Assembly (NCBI GenBank): GCA_037178625.1
Contig: CM074133.1
Location: 2,666,001 to 2,730,000, forward strand
DNA length: 64,000 nucleotides
Source of the DNA: Skeletonema tropicum
Lineage: Eukaryota; Bacillariophyta; Thalassiosirophyceae; Thalassiosirales; Thalassiosiraceae
Reading direction: 5' to 3'
The notes beneath the pieces are model-generated. The model saw only the letters and a list, made by a program, of their open reading frames with translations. It searched no databases and was not told the origin of the DNA. Below are positions 22,218 through 33,156 of this stretch, piece by piece; position 1 is the first letter of the stretch, and every line of letters starts with the position of its first letter. Position numbers and translations under genes: made by a program.

Positions 22218-23315
22218 ATGTCGACTCCCAAACCCGCCCAACGCATCTACCGCACCTCGGTCTTTAGCCGCGAGCGTAACCGCATGCACGCCCGAAAGAC
22301 CCGTCAACGCAAGAAGGAGCACATGCAAAAGCTTCAGAACAGAGCTGACGAGTTGAAAGCAGAGCAAATCCGCCTAAAGCAATGTATCAATGAGAAGAAT
22401 ACGGCGAATATATTGGTGGGACTGTTCCAAACTGGTGAGGATAGTGCCGCTGCGGATGGAAGTGATGATACTGAGACTGCTGTGTCTATGGATCCACAGG
22501 TGGAGGTGTTGTTGAAGAGACCTACGGAAGAGATTCCAGATGCGTCCAAAATTCCAGAGTTGCCGGCGCTCATCCTCCCTGGTCAGCATACCAGGAGAAA
22601 GTCAGCCTCGAATGATGGAGAAGACAATGCGCCCGCCTCTGGCGCTGATGGAGAAGGTGTCACCATCCCAGAAGGTGAACAAGAAGACGGCATCGACTAC
22701 GTTCTTCTTGGAAAAGATCGCGGCTCCTGCACCCCTGCTGAATTAGACCAAATCCGCCGTGAAAGAAATAGAATGCACGCTAAACGAACACGTGATCGGA
22801 AGCGTATCTTTATGGAGGAAATGGAAACCATGATTAAGCAATTAGAAGATGAGAATGCTCTGTTACAGGGTCATATGGACAAGTTGAATGAGAATGAGCC
22901 CGATGAGAATATTGCTGCTGCTGAACTTTTGGCGGCTACGGCATCATTGACGCCTCCACCAGCTATTTCACCCGAGTTGGGTCCAGTGGCTGCTCCTAGC
23001 AATTCCTCCGCTCCTGCCGACCCTCTTGCTGCTGCCACCGAACAACAGCCATCCAAAGGAGACTTTTTGAACCAGATTGAATCTCTTCTAGCAGCAGCAG
23101 GTGCCTTTGAGAGGAATAGGTCTCAGTGCGAAGTCAATGCCATTTCCATTTCTTGTGCTGCATCTGATGTTACTGATCAAAGTAGTTATGGTTGTGACGA
23201 TGATCATAGCAGCCATGACAACAGGCCCAGCAAGAAACAACGACGTCACTTAGAGGAGGAGGATAGACATGCTTCTGTTCCAAAATCGATTACAACTACC
23301 AATCTCAGTTTGTAA
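22218..23315 (+). CDS. Transcription factor with two bZIP domains
   Basis: 365 residues from ATG 22218 (MSTPKPAQR). The open frame reaches further upstream to 21885, but that part has UTR-like composition. The first basic-zipper region is at about 13-55: RERNRMHARKTRQRKKEHM followed by a short heptad stretch. The second is at about 180-225: RRERNRMHAKRTRDRKRIF with leucine-type heptads (METMIKQLEDENALLQGHM). Both basic regions have the Asn-x7-Arg pattern and the NRMHA(R/K) core found in stramenopile bZIPs. An acidic linker separates them. The C-terminus has Ala/Pro-rich and Ser-rich stretches and a basic KKQRR cluster. Nuclear, sequence-specific DNA binding expected; target unknown. Confidence 0.85.
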   Translation: MSTPKPAQRIYRTSVFSRERNRMHARKTRQRKKEHMQKLQNRADELKAEQIRLKQCINEKNTANILVGLFQTGEDSAAADGSDDTETAVSMDPQVEVLLKRPTEEIPDASKIPELPALILPGQHTRRKSASNDGEDNAPASGADGEGVTIPEGEQEDGIDYVLLGKDRGSCTPAELDQIRRERNRMHAKRTRDRKRIFMEEMETMIKQLEDENALLQGHMDKLNENEPDENIAAAELLAATASLTPPPAISPELGPVAAPSNSSAPADPLAAATEQQPSKGDFLNQIESLLAAAGAFERNRSQCEVNAISISCAASDVTDQSSYGCDDDHSSHDNRPSKKQRRHLEEEDRHASVPKSITTTNLSL

Positions 23316-24006
23316 TGATGCATTCCTTTGTCATTTCAGAGGAATCAATCCACACACACACCCACACGCACACACCACTTCAATCTATTATATCTTTCAT
23401 GTATACAACTCGCATCAGGACAATTTATTTTACTCCTAAATTGTCCGCACTTTACAAGGCCATGCTACATCATTTGCTGGTCTTTCCTACCATTTTATGT
23501 TTAGGTACTGTTGTAACTACTAAATGTGTTATTGTAATAACAACTATATTAGGTGTTGTAGTTATTAATCACTGTCTACATAACTGTTATTTATTGTTTA
23601 GCAGCTCTTGCCGCTTGCATGAGATTTGAGACTGAAGTGAATAAGAAAGTGGAAACCCCTGACAAGACGTCAAGTTCTGTTAGCAGCTGGTAGAATTTCG
23701 AGAGGCAGAAGTTCTGCTCTCATGATGCTATATAAGTTTGCCATCTCCTCTATGGCTTGCTCACCAGCTAGCTGGCTAGAAGATGGAAGCTTCATTTCGT
23801 TCATCTCAGCTCACATTCCAAGGATCGATTTGTTTTGCAGTCACGAGTGCGAAGATCGAATGACTTCGAGTGACTGCCGGCGCTCGCCGGCCAAATCGCT
23901 CGCGCAAAGATCCGAAAATCCTTCCGATTCTTCTTCATCTTGCTTCAGTGTGAAGCGTTGATTGCCGTTATCTCTGCTATTCTCCACACCACACACCAGC
24001 CCTACC
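23316..24006. other. Intergenic region with CA microsatellite
   Basis: An impure (CA)n tract lies at about 23350-23376. The rest is AT-rich 3' flank of the bZIP gene and the 5' flank of the ArfGAP gene. The open frame at 23722-23961 has no family resemblance. Confidence 0.5.
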
Positions 24007-26942
24007 ATGCTAGCGAGACCAGGAGAAGCACGGCAGAAGCCTACACCTACTCAACGTCGGCGGAAGGCAGCGAACGAGGACCCAAATGACGCTGTGCGTC
24101 GGCTGCAGCGTTTGCCGCCCAACAAGGCATGTGCGGACTGCACTTCGAAACTCACGCAATGCGTGAATTTAAGCCATGGGACCTTCGTTTGCATGGCTTG
24201 CTCTGGGGTTCAGTGAGTTTATACACAGTTGATGTATCATTATCCTGATAAGTGCTTTGATCATAACTCTGACAAATCTTGCATTGTGCTTTCTTTTGCT
24301 TCCTCCTCTTTTTCCACATACGCAGTCGAGAGTTCAGCCATAAAATCAAAGGCATCGGCCACTCCTCCTTCACTGCCGAAGAAATCACCAAGTTACAACA
24401 CTCCAATGCAGGTAACGAGGCAGTCAATGCGAAATATCTCGCTCGGTATGATCCACGAACAGCTAGGACGAAGGTGAGTTTAGAAACAGTTGACGTATTT
24501 TTTTTATCCTGATAGTGCAATGCTTTGATCATAACTCTGACACATCTTGGATTGGCTTTCTTTATTTGCTTCCTCCATAAGGCTCCACACAATAATAACG
24601 ATTTACAACATTTGCGTGCTTGGATTAAAATGAAATATATTGATAAAACTTGGTGTGAACGGGATGCAGCTGTGGCGAATAATAATGGTGCCGCGAGGAA
24701 AACTTCTTCATCTTCCAAATCATCGTCGTCTAGGAGAAAGCCAAAAACAGCACCCGCGGCTGCTGCCGCCACAGCACCTGCCGCAGCCGATCCTTTTGGA
24801 TTTGATTCCATTACGCCCTCAGCATCATCTGCCAACAATTCATCTTGGGATGCGTTTGGTGCAACACCACCTGCTCCTCCTGGTGCAAACTTTCAAGCTG
24901 ATTTTGGCAACATGAATGGAATTTCTTCTGCTGCTCCAGCTGCGGCTCCGCCTGCTCCACCCACAATGCCCGCCTTTCAAGCAGATTTTGGTGGGATGAA
25001 CGGAACAACTACGGTAACGGCAACTCCCCATCAGCCACCCGCTCCTGCAGCGGTAACGCCGTTCCAAGCGGATTTTGGTAACAACTTTTCTCAGCCTACC
25101 ATGGTGCAAATGCCACCACCATCATCGATGCCACCACCACCACCACCACCTCAGGGGCAACCACAGCAGATGCAATCAATGCATCAACAGACGGGACAGG
25201 GGAACTTTGTTCAGCCCTCCACGGGAAACCAGCAACAGCAAAAGCAACAATCATTTCAAGCAAATTTCAATCAAGGAATGATGCAACCTCCACCACCTCC
25301 TCCTCAGCAGCAGCAGCAACCAGTCCAGCAACAACAACCAGTGCAGCAACAAGTGCAGCAAATTCCATTTCAGGCTAATTTTGATCAAGGCCAAATGATG
25401 CAGCAACATCAAGTACAGCAGCAGCAACAACAACAACAACAACAGCAGCCGCCTGCATCCATTCCAGCAACAGGTTTTCAAGCAAACTTTGATCAAATGC
25501 CTCAAAGCAGCATGATGCCTGCTACTCAGCAGCAACTACCTCAACAATCGTTCTCGTCTACTCAGCAGCAACAGCCGCAACAATCGTTGCAGGCGAATTT
25601 TGGTGAGACGATGGCCTCGCAGCAGCAACAGCAGCAACCTCCCCAGATGAATTCTGGTGCAGCTCAAACTCAAACTATGCAAGCATTAGGAGGAGAGATG
25701 TCAATGAATCAGCAGACAAGTGGAATGAATTTCGGTCAATTTGCCGAACAGCATCAGCAGATAGGGAATGAACAACAGGTAGGAATGGATTCCAACAAGC
25801 AGATGCCCCCAGCCCCAAAGCAGCCAGCCCCAATGAATGTTCAGTCCAATGGCAGTGCGAACGCGCCGCAAATCCAGCAAAATCCGCCGCAGCAAGAATT
25901 ACAGCCTGAAGCAATCAACCCAAATGCCTTTCAGTCGTCGGATGACAAGAAGGATGCATTTAGTGCGTTCGATGGTCTTTCATTGGAACCCACCAATTCC
26001 AGAGGAGGCGCAAAGACCCCCGTCACTGCTGCCGCCGAAAAGCCAAAAAATCTCCAATTCACAAAGTACAAGGAAGGCCAGGAAGTAGTCTACACTAATG
26101 GTGACGGTTCTATTGTGGCAGTAATCAAGAAAGTACATTTTGATGATGAGTTGGAACCTTTCTATACAATTAATCTGAATGGAAGGGAGAAGCAAACTGA
26201 CGATGCACACTTATCTCTCCCTAACGAAATGGTTCTGAACAAGCCTAGTGACGAATCTATTGCCAAGTTGAAGGAGACCGAGGCGATGCTCAAAAATCTT
26301 AGTGAATCACAGCTAATGGAAGTCCAAAAATTCATTACAAGTTTGCAATCATCTGCTCAACCGGCGCCCACTTTGTCCATGGGGATGACCCAACAAAATG
26401 GCATGAATCATTCAAAACAGCAGATGGGCGAAATGTCTAATCAGCAAACAGGTGGTGTGCCAATTCAAAATCAAAATGTTGTCGCTCATGAAAATTCTAT
26501 GCCCCCTCCGCAGATTGCGTCGTTTCAACAACCTAATCAAATGCAAGGAATGACATCGAATATGAGTGGTATGCAAAATCAAATGAATTCGCAACAACCA
26601 ATGATGCAGCAACAACAACCAACGCAAATGTACGCCCAGCAGCCTACCGTTCAGCAACCTGCTCCTTCGCAATCATATGCTCAGCAGCAATCTACACAAG
26701 CACAAGTTCAGGGGATGGGCAACGCAGCAATGCCACAGCTGTCAATGAAACAACAACCAATGATGTCTAATACAGGTATTACACAGCCTCAGCCTCAGCA
26801 ACAAGTTCCAAATCAATCAATGATGCAACCTATGGGTTCATCGCAGCCATATGCACCTTCACCTACAATGACACCTATGGCACCTCCACCAAATAATTTA
26901 GCTCCTGTAGAGAAAGAGGGCAACCCATTTGATATGTATTAG
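24007..26942 (+). CDS. ArfGAP-domain protein with Q-rich FQA(D/N)F repeats and C-terminal NPF
   Basis: Three exons, 24007-24212, 24326-24473 and 24582-26942, give 904 residues in phase. The zinc finger is CADC (42-45), 16 residues, then CMAC (62-65), followed by SGVHREFSHKIKGIGHSSF with the arginine finger at about 70, typical of AGFG/SMAP-like Arf GTPase activators. The long tail is rich in Gln, Pro and Met and holds seven spaced FQA(D/N)F-type motifs (one as LQANF). A small beta-rich segment (TNGDGSIVAVIKKVHFDD...YTINLNGREKQ) lies in the middle. The C-terminus GNPFDMY contains NPF, the ligand of EH-domain endocytic proteins. Likely role: Arf-dependent vesicle or clathrin traffic. Confidence 0.92.
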
Positions 26943-27660
26943 AGTTTTGAGTGACTCCCGGGTTGACGTGTATACAGTCCTCCAAAATAAGAAGAATAAG
27001 GTTAAGAAGGAAAGAATTCCTGTGTAAGGTGCAAGTTAAACTGAGTGTAATAGCAATGATAGTTGTTCTCCTGTGTCCTCTATCGTACTTCACTTCGTTC
27101 AACTCCCACTGAGAAGTGAAGTAAGTAGCAAAGAAGAGGTACAATGCCAATGACAAATAATGGCCTCCTCAATTCTCTCCAAACAGGGAAATTTCGGATT
27201 CAAGCAGCAATCAGGAATCGAAGAGGAGACTGAGAAAAGGTCGGAACGGGACTTCAATTATCTTTTAGATATGTTGTACCCTGGTTGTACCGACTTGGAA
27301 TAGGTCATTCCGCTTTCGAACTTTACATAATTTCGTTGATGTACTTTTGCTGATCATATGCGAAAGTCGTACCACTGAGCCACTAGACGTCTAGTGGCTC
27401 AGTGGTACGACTTTCGTTTATGATCAGCAATGACTAACTGACAATGATTGACACGCGTCTCGACGTCTCGAAACTCAATACGCCTTACTTATGAAACTGA
27501 AAACACAGCCAGGAACATAAAACACACCAACATATCACCAACAATCACAACCTACTTGTTACTTATACTTACAAAGCATTGCATTGCCCTCTAGCCTTCA
27601 TTGTCACATCACCTCTAGTAGTACTGGTAGCATCAGAATAATATTCAATCCTTTGAAAGG
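26943..27660. other. Intergenic region holding a 84-nt palindrome
   Basis: Apart from the palindrome at 27347-27430, listed separately, there is only AT-rich flank. No gene was recognised. Confidence 0.5.
27347..27430. repeat. Spacer-less 84-nt palindrome with tRNA A-box-like motif
   Basis: Arms 27347-27388 and 27389-27430 are complementary at 40 of 42 positions with no spacer (centre CTAGAC|GTCTAG). Each arm contains TGGCTCAGTGG, which fits the RNA polymerase III A-box consensus, reading outwards from the centre on opposite strands. It resembles the first third of a tRNA, but no B box or full cloverleaf was found. Confidence 0.85.
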
Positions 27661-29256
27661 ATGAAGAATATTCATATCTCTTCTTCCAATGCTTTACCAC
27701 CTACACAGTCTATCGCCGCGCCCGGAGGACGAGAAGCAGGTGACAAGCGGCGGCCATCACCGATGGATCAGCAGCATGCATCGTCTGAGGCTGTCCGAAA
27801 GCACGCCGTTACAGGTAAATGCATAGAGAAATTTTATTTTGATCACATCAGCTTTGCACGTTTACCTTTTCAGCGCCCTAACAATCGTCTTTGACTCTTA
27901 GCTTTGGCAACTTCTATTTCCCGACCAGAACATGTGAAAGCGCTCAAAGCGGGACTGCGGGCCTTCAACCACACTAACGAATCAATCCACGATGAGGAAA
28001 TTGATTCAGTAGCAGACGCTGCTCTATGTCGACTCCTTTCTTTCCTTCTGTTCAAGGAATATTCTATAGACAAATTGGACGATAGAGAGAGGCGCAATTG
28101 CCTTCCAGAAGAAATTCTCCGCACCTGTCAGCTCATTGAAATGGTGTACCGCTGTTCCAAGGCAAAAATAACCGAATCCTTTCAGCGAGTGGGGCCGGAT
28201 CTCTTGCGTTTGCTGTGTCATATTATCATGCATGACATAGATAGGAATGCGCCACCCCTCAATCCTCCTGAACTAAGTTATGAATCGGCTCCCCCAGATT
28301 TGAAACAATCTGCCATCGATACATCAAGAAGGGGCGAGGATAATTCGGAGACTCAACGTGATACCTGTCTCCTATCCGCCACAAGAATACTCTTCCTCTA
28401 CGCCAGAGTACAGTCATTGATAGAAGTCATGGCCCATCACAACAAACTTCTATCCTTGTGCATTACTCTCATCAACTATCCCGTCGACGTCGTGCCCTTT
28501 GATGTCCAGCACAATATTTTATTCATACTGGCAAACATGGCCTGTTGTAGATCATGCGTGTTGATGCTATCCTCCCATGATGGATTTATGGATACAGTCG
28601 TATATGCAGCGGACCAAAATCGAGTTACCACTGTTACTCACAAAACTTCTTGGTCAGATTACTACCAACCACTTCGTTTCAGTTGCACTGCCTTCAGATG
28701 CCTACTGAACCTCTCGCAGCCCAAGGAAAATAAGGTCACAATGGTAGGAAAAGACAGCCTATTGAGAAGCATTGCCTATGTAATCGGTTTGCAGACGTCG
28801 CATTGGGTAGGAATTCCTCATACCCTTCAGGACATTGCAACTCAAGCACGCAGGTTTGCTATGAGCACACTACGAAACATTTCAAGTGCTCCACCGGAAC
28901 AGAAATATCGTCTATGTTCGTTTGAGAATGGCATCTTGATTGATTCACTCTGCAATGTCGCTGAGGATGTTCATGATCAAGTTTGCAAGGAAAAGTCATA
29001 TGCAGTAATATTTAATCTGGTGTGTAGTCACACCGCAGAGATGCTCAGTATGCACCCAAAACTCTTGGAACTCTTGGTAGATGCGATTTCACTTCAGCGC
29101 CCTGTTTCATCCCAAGGAAGCAACGAAAATGAGTTGTCGGAAATGCCCTACCAATCCCTTGTTTGTCTGAGTCAATTTGCGAATTGTTTATCATACGATG
29201 CAAATGTTAGGCTAGAGAATGCGATTTCAATAGTCAACTCTAGTAGGGGTCACTGA
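27661..29256 (+). CDS. Armadillo/HEAT-like helical protein, unknown function
   Basis: Exons 27661-27814 and 27902-29256 (GTAAAT donor, CTCTTAG acceptor, phase kept as Ala codon) give 502 residues. The N-terminus is Ser/Pro-rich. The rest is predicted almost all-helical, with Leu-rich segments such as NILFILANMACC, FRCLLNLSQP, RRFAMSTLRNISSAP and AVIFNLVCSH, the pattern of armadillo-type repeats. Such folds are protein-binding scaffolds. I cannot name a subfamily, and there is no signal peptide or membrane helix. Confidence 0.75.
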
Positions 29257-29917
29257 CACAGGAATGGTTACTGTAAATACTGTATATATTAATGTGAAAA
29301 GATGATATGATTACATGATATGTACAAATTATTCGGACAATTATCTTGACTTGGACGGCGTGCTCATATCATATCTCTGGACCTGTATGCAAGTTGACGA
29401 TATGGAATTAATGAGCTTTAAGTAACATTCAAAATTCAGATTAGTTGTAAGGAGCGATAATTGCTGAACTGGGTGATACTCTCACAGTCAGTTTTAGATG
29501 CCACTCATCGATACAAAGTCAGCAGAGAAAATAAATGACAAGAACTTGAAAGATCAAGACGAAACGAAAGCACCAGCTGCAATTTCTTCTTGTGTTTTAC
29601 GGCCGCAGCAATAGCCACGAACGAGGAGGCTTCGATCACGTCTCCCAATGAGACAGTCCCAAATGAATGGGGCTAGCATTTGTGTTCGTACAGACTGGCG
29701 CATATCACTCGTCTTGATCAGCTTGTCATCGATTCTTATCTGCCACTCTTTGATCAATTAAATTTAGCACGGCAGTATCGGATCCATGACGTTAATCTCG
29801 TGTCTGGACCTTTCGCGAACCGTGCATTTGTGCAGTGTGAAAAAGAATCTTGTGTCTTACCTTTGTCTTCTTTTCAATGAACTGTGTAATGTGAGTCTCT
29901 CCTCAAGCACAAGATAA
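29257..29917. other. Intergenic region
   Basis: Convergent space between the helical-repeat gene and GDP-mannose dehydratase. Short open frames (29554-29757 minus, 29680-29880 plus) overlap each other and match nothing I know. Confidence 0.45.
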
Positions 29918-30979
29918 TTAATCAAGGCACCCTGATCGTGTTGCCCTTAAATCCTCTTCCACCATTTCCTTCACAAGATCATCAAAAGATGTATTTGATT
30001 GCCACCCCAAAACTCTCTTCGCTTTGCTAGGGTCACCCAGAAGTAAATCAACTTCAGTTGGACGAAAGTAAGCTGGATCTATTCGAACTAATACTCTCGA
30101 TTCATCGGCCGAGTCCACACCTACTTCATCTACAGTCCCTTTCAATCCAATCCATTTTATTCTTTTACCGACAACGTTAAATGCTTTCTCAACAAACTCT
30201 CGTACAGTATGAGTCTCTCCAGTGGCCAACACATAATCATCTGGTGTATCCTGTTGAAGCATCCTCCACATCCCCTCAACGTAATCTCGGGCATGACCCC
30301 AATCACGCTTCGAGTCCAAATTGCCCAAGTAGAGGCATTGTTCAATACCGCAGTGAATCCTAGCAACGCTCACGGTAATCTTTCGAGTGACAAATGTTCT
30401 ACCTCGACGAGGAGATTCATGATTGAACAATATTCCATTCGTCAAGTGCATCCCATACGCTTCTCTATAATTGACAAGGATCCAATACGCATATTGCTTG
30501 GCCACAGCATAAGGCGAACGGGGATAGAAAGGGGTTGCTTCCGATTGTGGAATTTCCCTCACCTTTCCATATAGTTCCGAGGTGGATGCCTGATATAAAC
30601 GAGTCGTCTTCTCCATCCCAGTAGCTCGTATTGCATCCAACAGCCGTAAGACGCCGATACCATCGCAATCGACTGTGTATTCTGGTAAATCAAATGAAAC
30701 TTTGACATGACTCATTGCGCCTAAATTATATATTTCATCAGGTCGGACAGTTGCAATGATATTGATTAAATTGCTAGCATCACATAGATCACCGAAATGC
30801 AGGAAGAGCTTCACACCACGTTCATGTCTGTCGCGATAGATGTGGTCTATTCGACCAGTATTGAAGGAGGAGGATCGACGGATGATTCCATGGACGGTGT
30901 AGCCTTTCGAGAGGAGGAGCTCAGCCAAGTAAGACCCGTCTTGGCCAGTGATTCCAGTAATGAGGGCTACTTTTGTCAT
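29918..30979 (-). CDS. GMD: GDP-mannose 4,6-dehydratase
   Basis: 353 residues in one exon, the usual family length. It converts GDP-D-mannose to GDP-4-keto-6-deoxymannose, the first step to GDP-fucose, in the cytosol. The N-terminal Rossmann motif is [12 protein letters not shown], with the NADP-binding [13 protein letters not shown] and FGDLCDASN. The active site has STSELYG and YAVAK, the Tyr-x3-Lys catalytic pair. [31 protein letters not shown] and [19 protein letters not shown] are strict GMD signatures. The frame is intact. Diatom wall and extracellular polysaccharides contain fucose, so the role is ordinary sugar-nucleotide supply. Confidence 0.97.
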   Translation of the reverse strand: MTKVALITGITGQDGSYLAELLLSKGYTVHGIIRRSSSFNTGRIDHIYRDRHERGVKLFLHFGDLCDASNLINIIATVRPDEIYNLGAMSHVKVSFDLPEYTVDCDGIGVLRLLDAIRATGMEKTTRLYQASTSELYGKVREIPQSEATPFYPRSPYAVAKQYAYWILVNYREAYGMHLTNGILFNHESPRRGRTFVTRKITVSVARIHCGIEQCLYLGNLDSKRDWGHARDYVEGMWRMLQQDTPDDYVLATGETHTVREFVEKAFNVVGKRIKWIGLKGTVDEVGVDSADESRVLVRIDPAYFRPTEVDLLLGDPSKAKRVLGWQSNTSFDDLVKEMVEEDLRATRSGCLD

Positions 30980-31277
30980 GGTAATAGTAACACTTGCTAC
31001 AAGCTACAACATCTTCGGTCAGCTTGCTACGGGGCTGTCTATGGTCTATGGGCGACTATGAGCGAGCAGATGAAAGATCGACTCTGGACACTCCGTCCGG
31101 CCTCCCGCCATTATCAGTAGTGATTCCGGTGTGGCTGAGTGCAAAATCACCCAATTTTTTTCCCTCCCGCCTCCCCTTTCCCTTGCAATTTTGCTACCAC
31201 ATTCTACCACAATATGCAACCAAACACATCAAGATAGTCAAGAGTTGCCTTGGTATATAGCACAGTCAACAAAAACA

Positions 31278-32246
31278 ATGTCCGCAATAAAAGCAGTCCG
31301 CCAATTAAAGGAGGACCTCCTCAAACAACAGGCAGCATTGCCAGGCGATGGCCGCAATGAAAAAATCCTGGATATCCTCCAGCGGCTCGAAAAACAAAAA
31401 ATAGATTTAGCCGTCCTCACAGAAACTCTCATCGGTGCTTCCGTGAGCAAATTGAAGAAACATGAGAATGCGGATATTGCAACTACTTCCAAGGGATTGG
31501 TGAAGAAATGGAAGGGTGTGGCGAATCAGGCTCAGGCAAAATCGGCGGCGGCGGCAGCTGCTGGTGGAAACGCAACACCAAAAAGTGACAGCAGCGGAAG
31601 CAGTGCAAAACCAGCCCCATCCTCAGCCAAAGTAAAACGTCTTGGTAGCGCAGGATCCTCGGAACTAAGTGCTGATACTGAATTTGCCGGCCTACCACCT
31701 CATCGAATCAACATTTGTAAAAAATTCCACACCATCTTTCTCATGTCAAAAACCGAATTATCCAAAGAACTCAATGAATCCGCAGTAAGTCAACTGTGCA
31801 TCTCTCGTGCAGCAGAAGTAGATGCAGCAATTGATACGTGGAGTAAGGGGATGAAACCAACGTACATGGAGAAGGTTCGTAGTTTGGTATTTAATTTGAA
31901 AAAGAATGGTCCTTTGAGGGAACAAGTCATTCTTGGTCAAGTGTCGGCTGATCGTCTTACCAAGATGTCATCTGAGGAACTACTATCGGAAGAGAAGGCG
32001 AAGGAGAGGGATGAAACTGTGAAGAACCTACAAGATTCTCGTAGGTTGGATTGGGAACAGGCGAATGAGGGGAAGATTAATGAAATGTGTGGTATCAAGG
32101 GAGAGTTACTCAAGGCTAGTTTGTTCACGTGTGGGCGTTGTAAGAGTGTAAAGACGACGAGTACGCAGAAGCAGACAAGAAGTGCGGATGAACCCATGAC
32201 GGTGTTCGTTCTTTGTATGAATTGTGGGAATAGATGGAAATGTTGA
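31278..32246 (+). CDS. TFIIS: Transcription elongation factor TFIIS
   Basis: 322 residues from ATG 31278, single exon. The N-terminal helical LW/TFS2N-type domain (about 5-75) is followed by a disordered Ala/Ser linker, then the central TFS2M domain (about 130-245, ICKKFHTIF...YMEKVRSLVFNLKKN...LGQVSADRLTKMSSEEL). The C-terminal zinc ribbon has CGRC and CMNCGNRWKC. The invariant acidic hairpin RSADEPMT, which enters the RNA polymerase II pore to stimulate transcript cleavage, is intact. Nuclear. The last third was duplicated into the next gene. Confidence 0.96.
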   Translation: MSAIKAVRQLKEDLLKQQAALPGDGRNEKILDILQRLEKQKIDLAVLTETLIGASVSKLKKHENADIATTSKGLVKKWKGVANQAQAKSAAAAAAGGNATPKSDSSGSSAKPAPSSAKVKRLGSAGSSELSADTEFAGLPPHRINICKKFHTIFLMSKTELSKELNESAVSQLCISRAAEVDAAIDTWSKGMKPTYMEKVRSLVFNLKKNGPLREQVILGQVSADRLTKMSSEELLSEEKAKERDETVKNLQDSRRLDWEQANEGKINEMCGIKGELLKASLFTCGRCKSVKTTSTQKQTRSADEPMTVFVLCMNCGNRWKC

Positions 32247-33153
32247 GATTGTGAGTTTTGTTGGAAGGTGACAAGAAGTAGTATTCAAATCATGTTGGGC
32301 TGGGGGGAGCTTTTATATTCACATATAATGTTAGTAATATTAGATATTGTGTAATGATTCAATATGATACGCTGATTTAGATTGCTGTTGACTTCATTGA
32401 TGTTTTATGTTTACATTTCAGCTCCGCTTGCTCCTCCCTATCTACGTACACTTCCTTACGATAGATACTAGGAATAGCGTAGAAGAAGTATCAAAAAATC
32501 TTTGGAATCCATTATTTTTGCAGAACAAATCCATCACTTTTCGTTGCACCATCACCATGACAGAAGCAACACCCACTACAGCGGCTGATCGTCTTACCAA
32601 GATGTCATCTGAGGAACTACTATCGGAAGAGAAGGCGAAGGAGAGGGATGAAACCGTGAAGCACCTACAAGATTCTCGTAGGTTGGATTGGGAACAGGCG
32701 AATGAGGGGAAGATTAATGAAATGTGTGGTATCAAGGGAGAGTTACTCAAGGCTAGTTTGTTCACGTGTGGGCATTGTAAGAGTGTAAAGACGACGAGTA
32801 CGCAAAAGCAAACAAGAAGTGCGGATGAACCCATGACGGTGTTCGTTCTTTGTTTGAATTGTGGGAATAGATGGAAATGTTGAGATTGTGAGTTTTGTTG
32901 GAAGGTGACAAGAAGTAGCATTCAAATCATGTTGGGCTGGGGGGAGCTTTTATATTCACATATAATGTTAGTAATATTAGATATTGTGTAATGATTCAAT
33001 GTGATACGCTGATTTAGATTGCCATGACTTCATCGATGTTTCCATTTCAGATTTCAGCTCCGCTTGCTCCTCCCTATCTACGTACACTTCTTACGATAGA
33101 TACTAGGATTATAGCTTATCTACAGTAGAAGTATCAAAAAATCTTCGGATCCA
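31945..33153 (+). repeat. Tandem duplication (~630 bp unit) of the TFIIS 3' end and flank
   Basis: 31945 to about 32580 recurs from about 32581 to 33153 at high identity. It covers the TFIIS C-terminal coding region, the 3' UTR and the following spacer. The first unit ends with the 5' UTR and first codons of the gene now at 36952, so that start was placed in front of the second TFIIS C-terminus. The second unit stops at CCATTA, where two transposable elements begin. Confidence 0.9.
32557..32883 (+). CDS. Chimeric mini-TFIIS (TFIIS C-terminus behind a borrowed start)
   Basis: 108 residues. The first nine (MTEATPTTA) and the preceding ~50 nt match the start of the gene at 36952. From ADRLTKMSS on it matches TFIIS residues about 224-322 with only three changes seen: Asn to His in KHLQDS, Arg to His in CGHC and Met to Leu in CLNC. 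All zinc Cys and the RSADEPMT hairpin are kept, but the N-terminal and most of the central polymerase-binding domain are missing. The reading frame crosses the duplication junction without a break. It could be a competitor of TFIIS or non-functional. Confidence 0.75.
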   Translation: MTEATPTTAADRLTKMSSEELLSEEKAKERDETVKHLQDSRRLDWEQANEGKINEMCGIKGELLKASLFTCGHCKSVKTTSTQKQTRSADEPMTVFVLCLNCGNRWKC

Positions 33154-33156
33154 TTA

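Noticed and set aside
27347..27430. tRNA gene, possibly permuted
   Set aside because: Only an A-box-like 5' part is present; no T arm, B box or cloverleaf could be built from the flanks.
32442..32921. 159-codon minus-strand frame
   Set aside because: It is the antisense shadow of the chimeric TFIIS gene, and the same shadow occurs opposite TFIIS itself.
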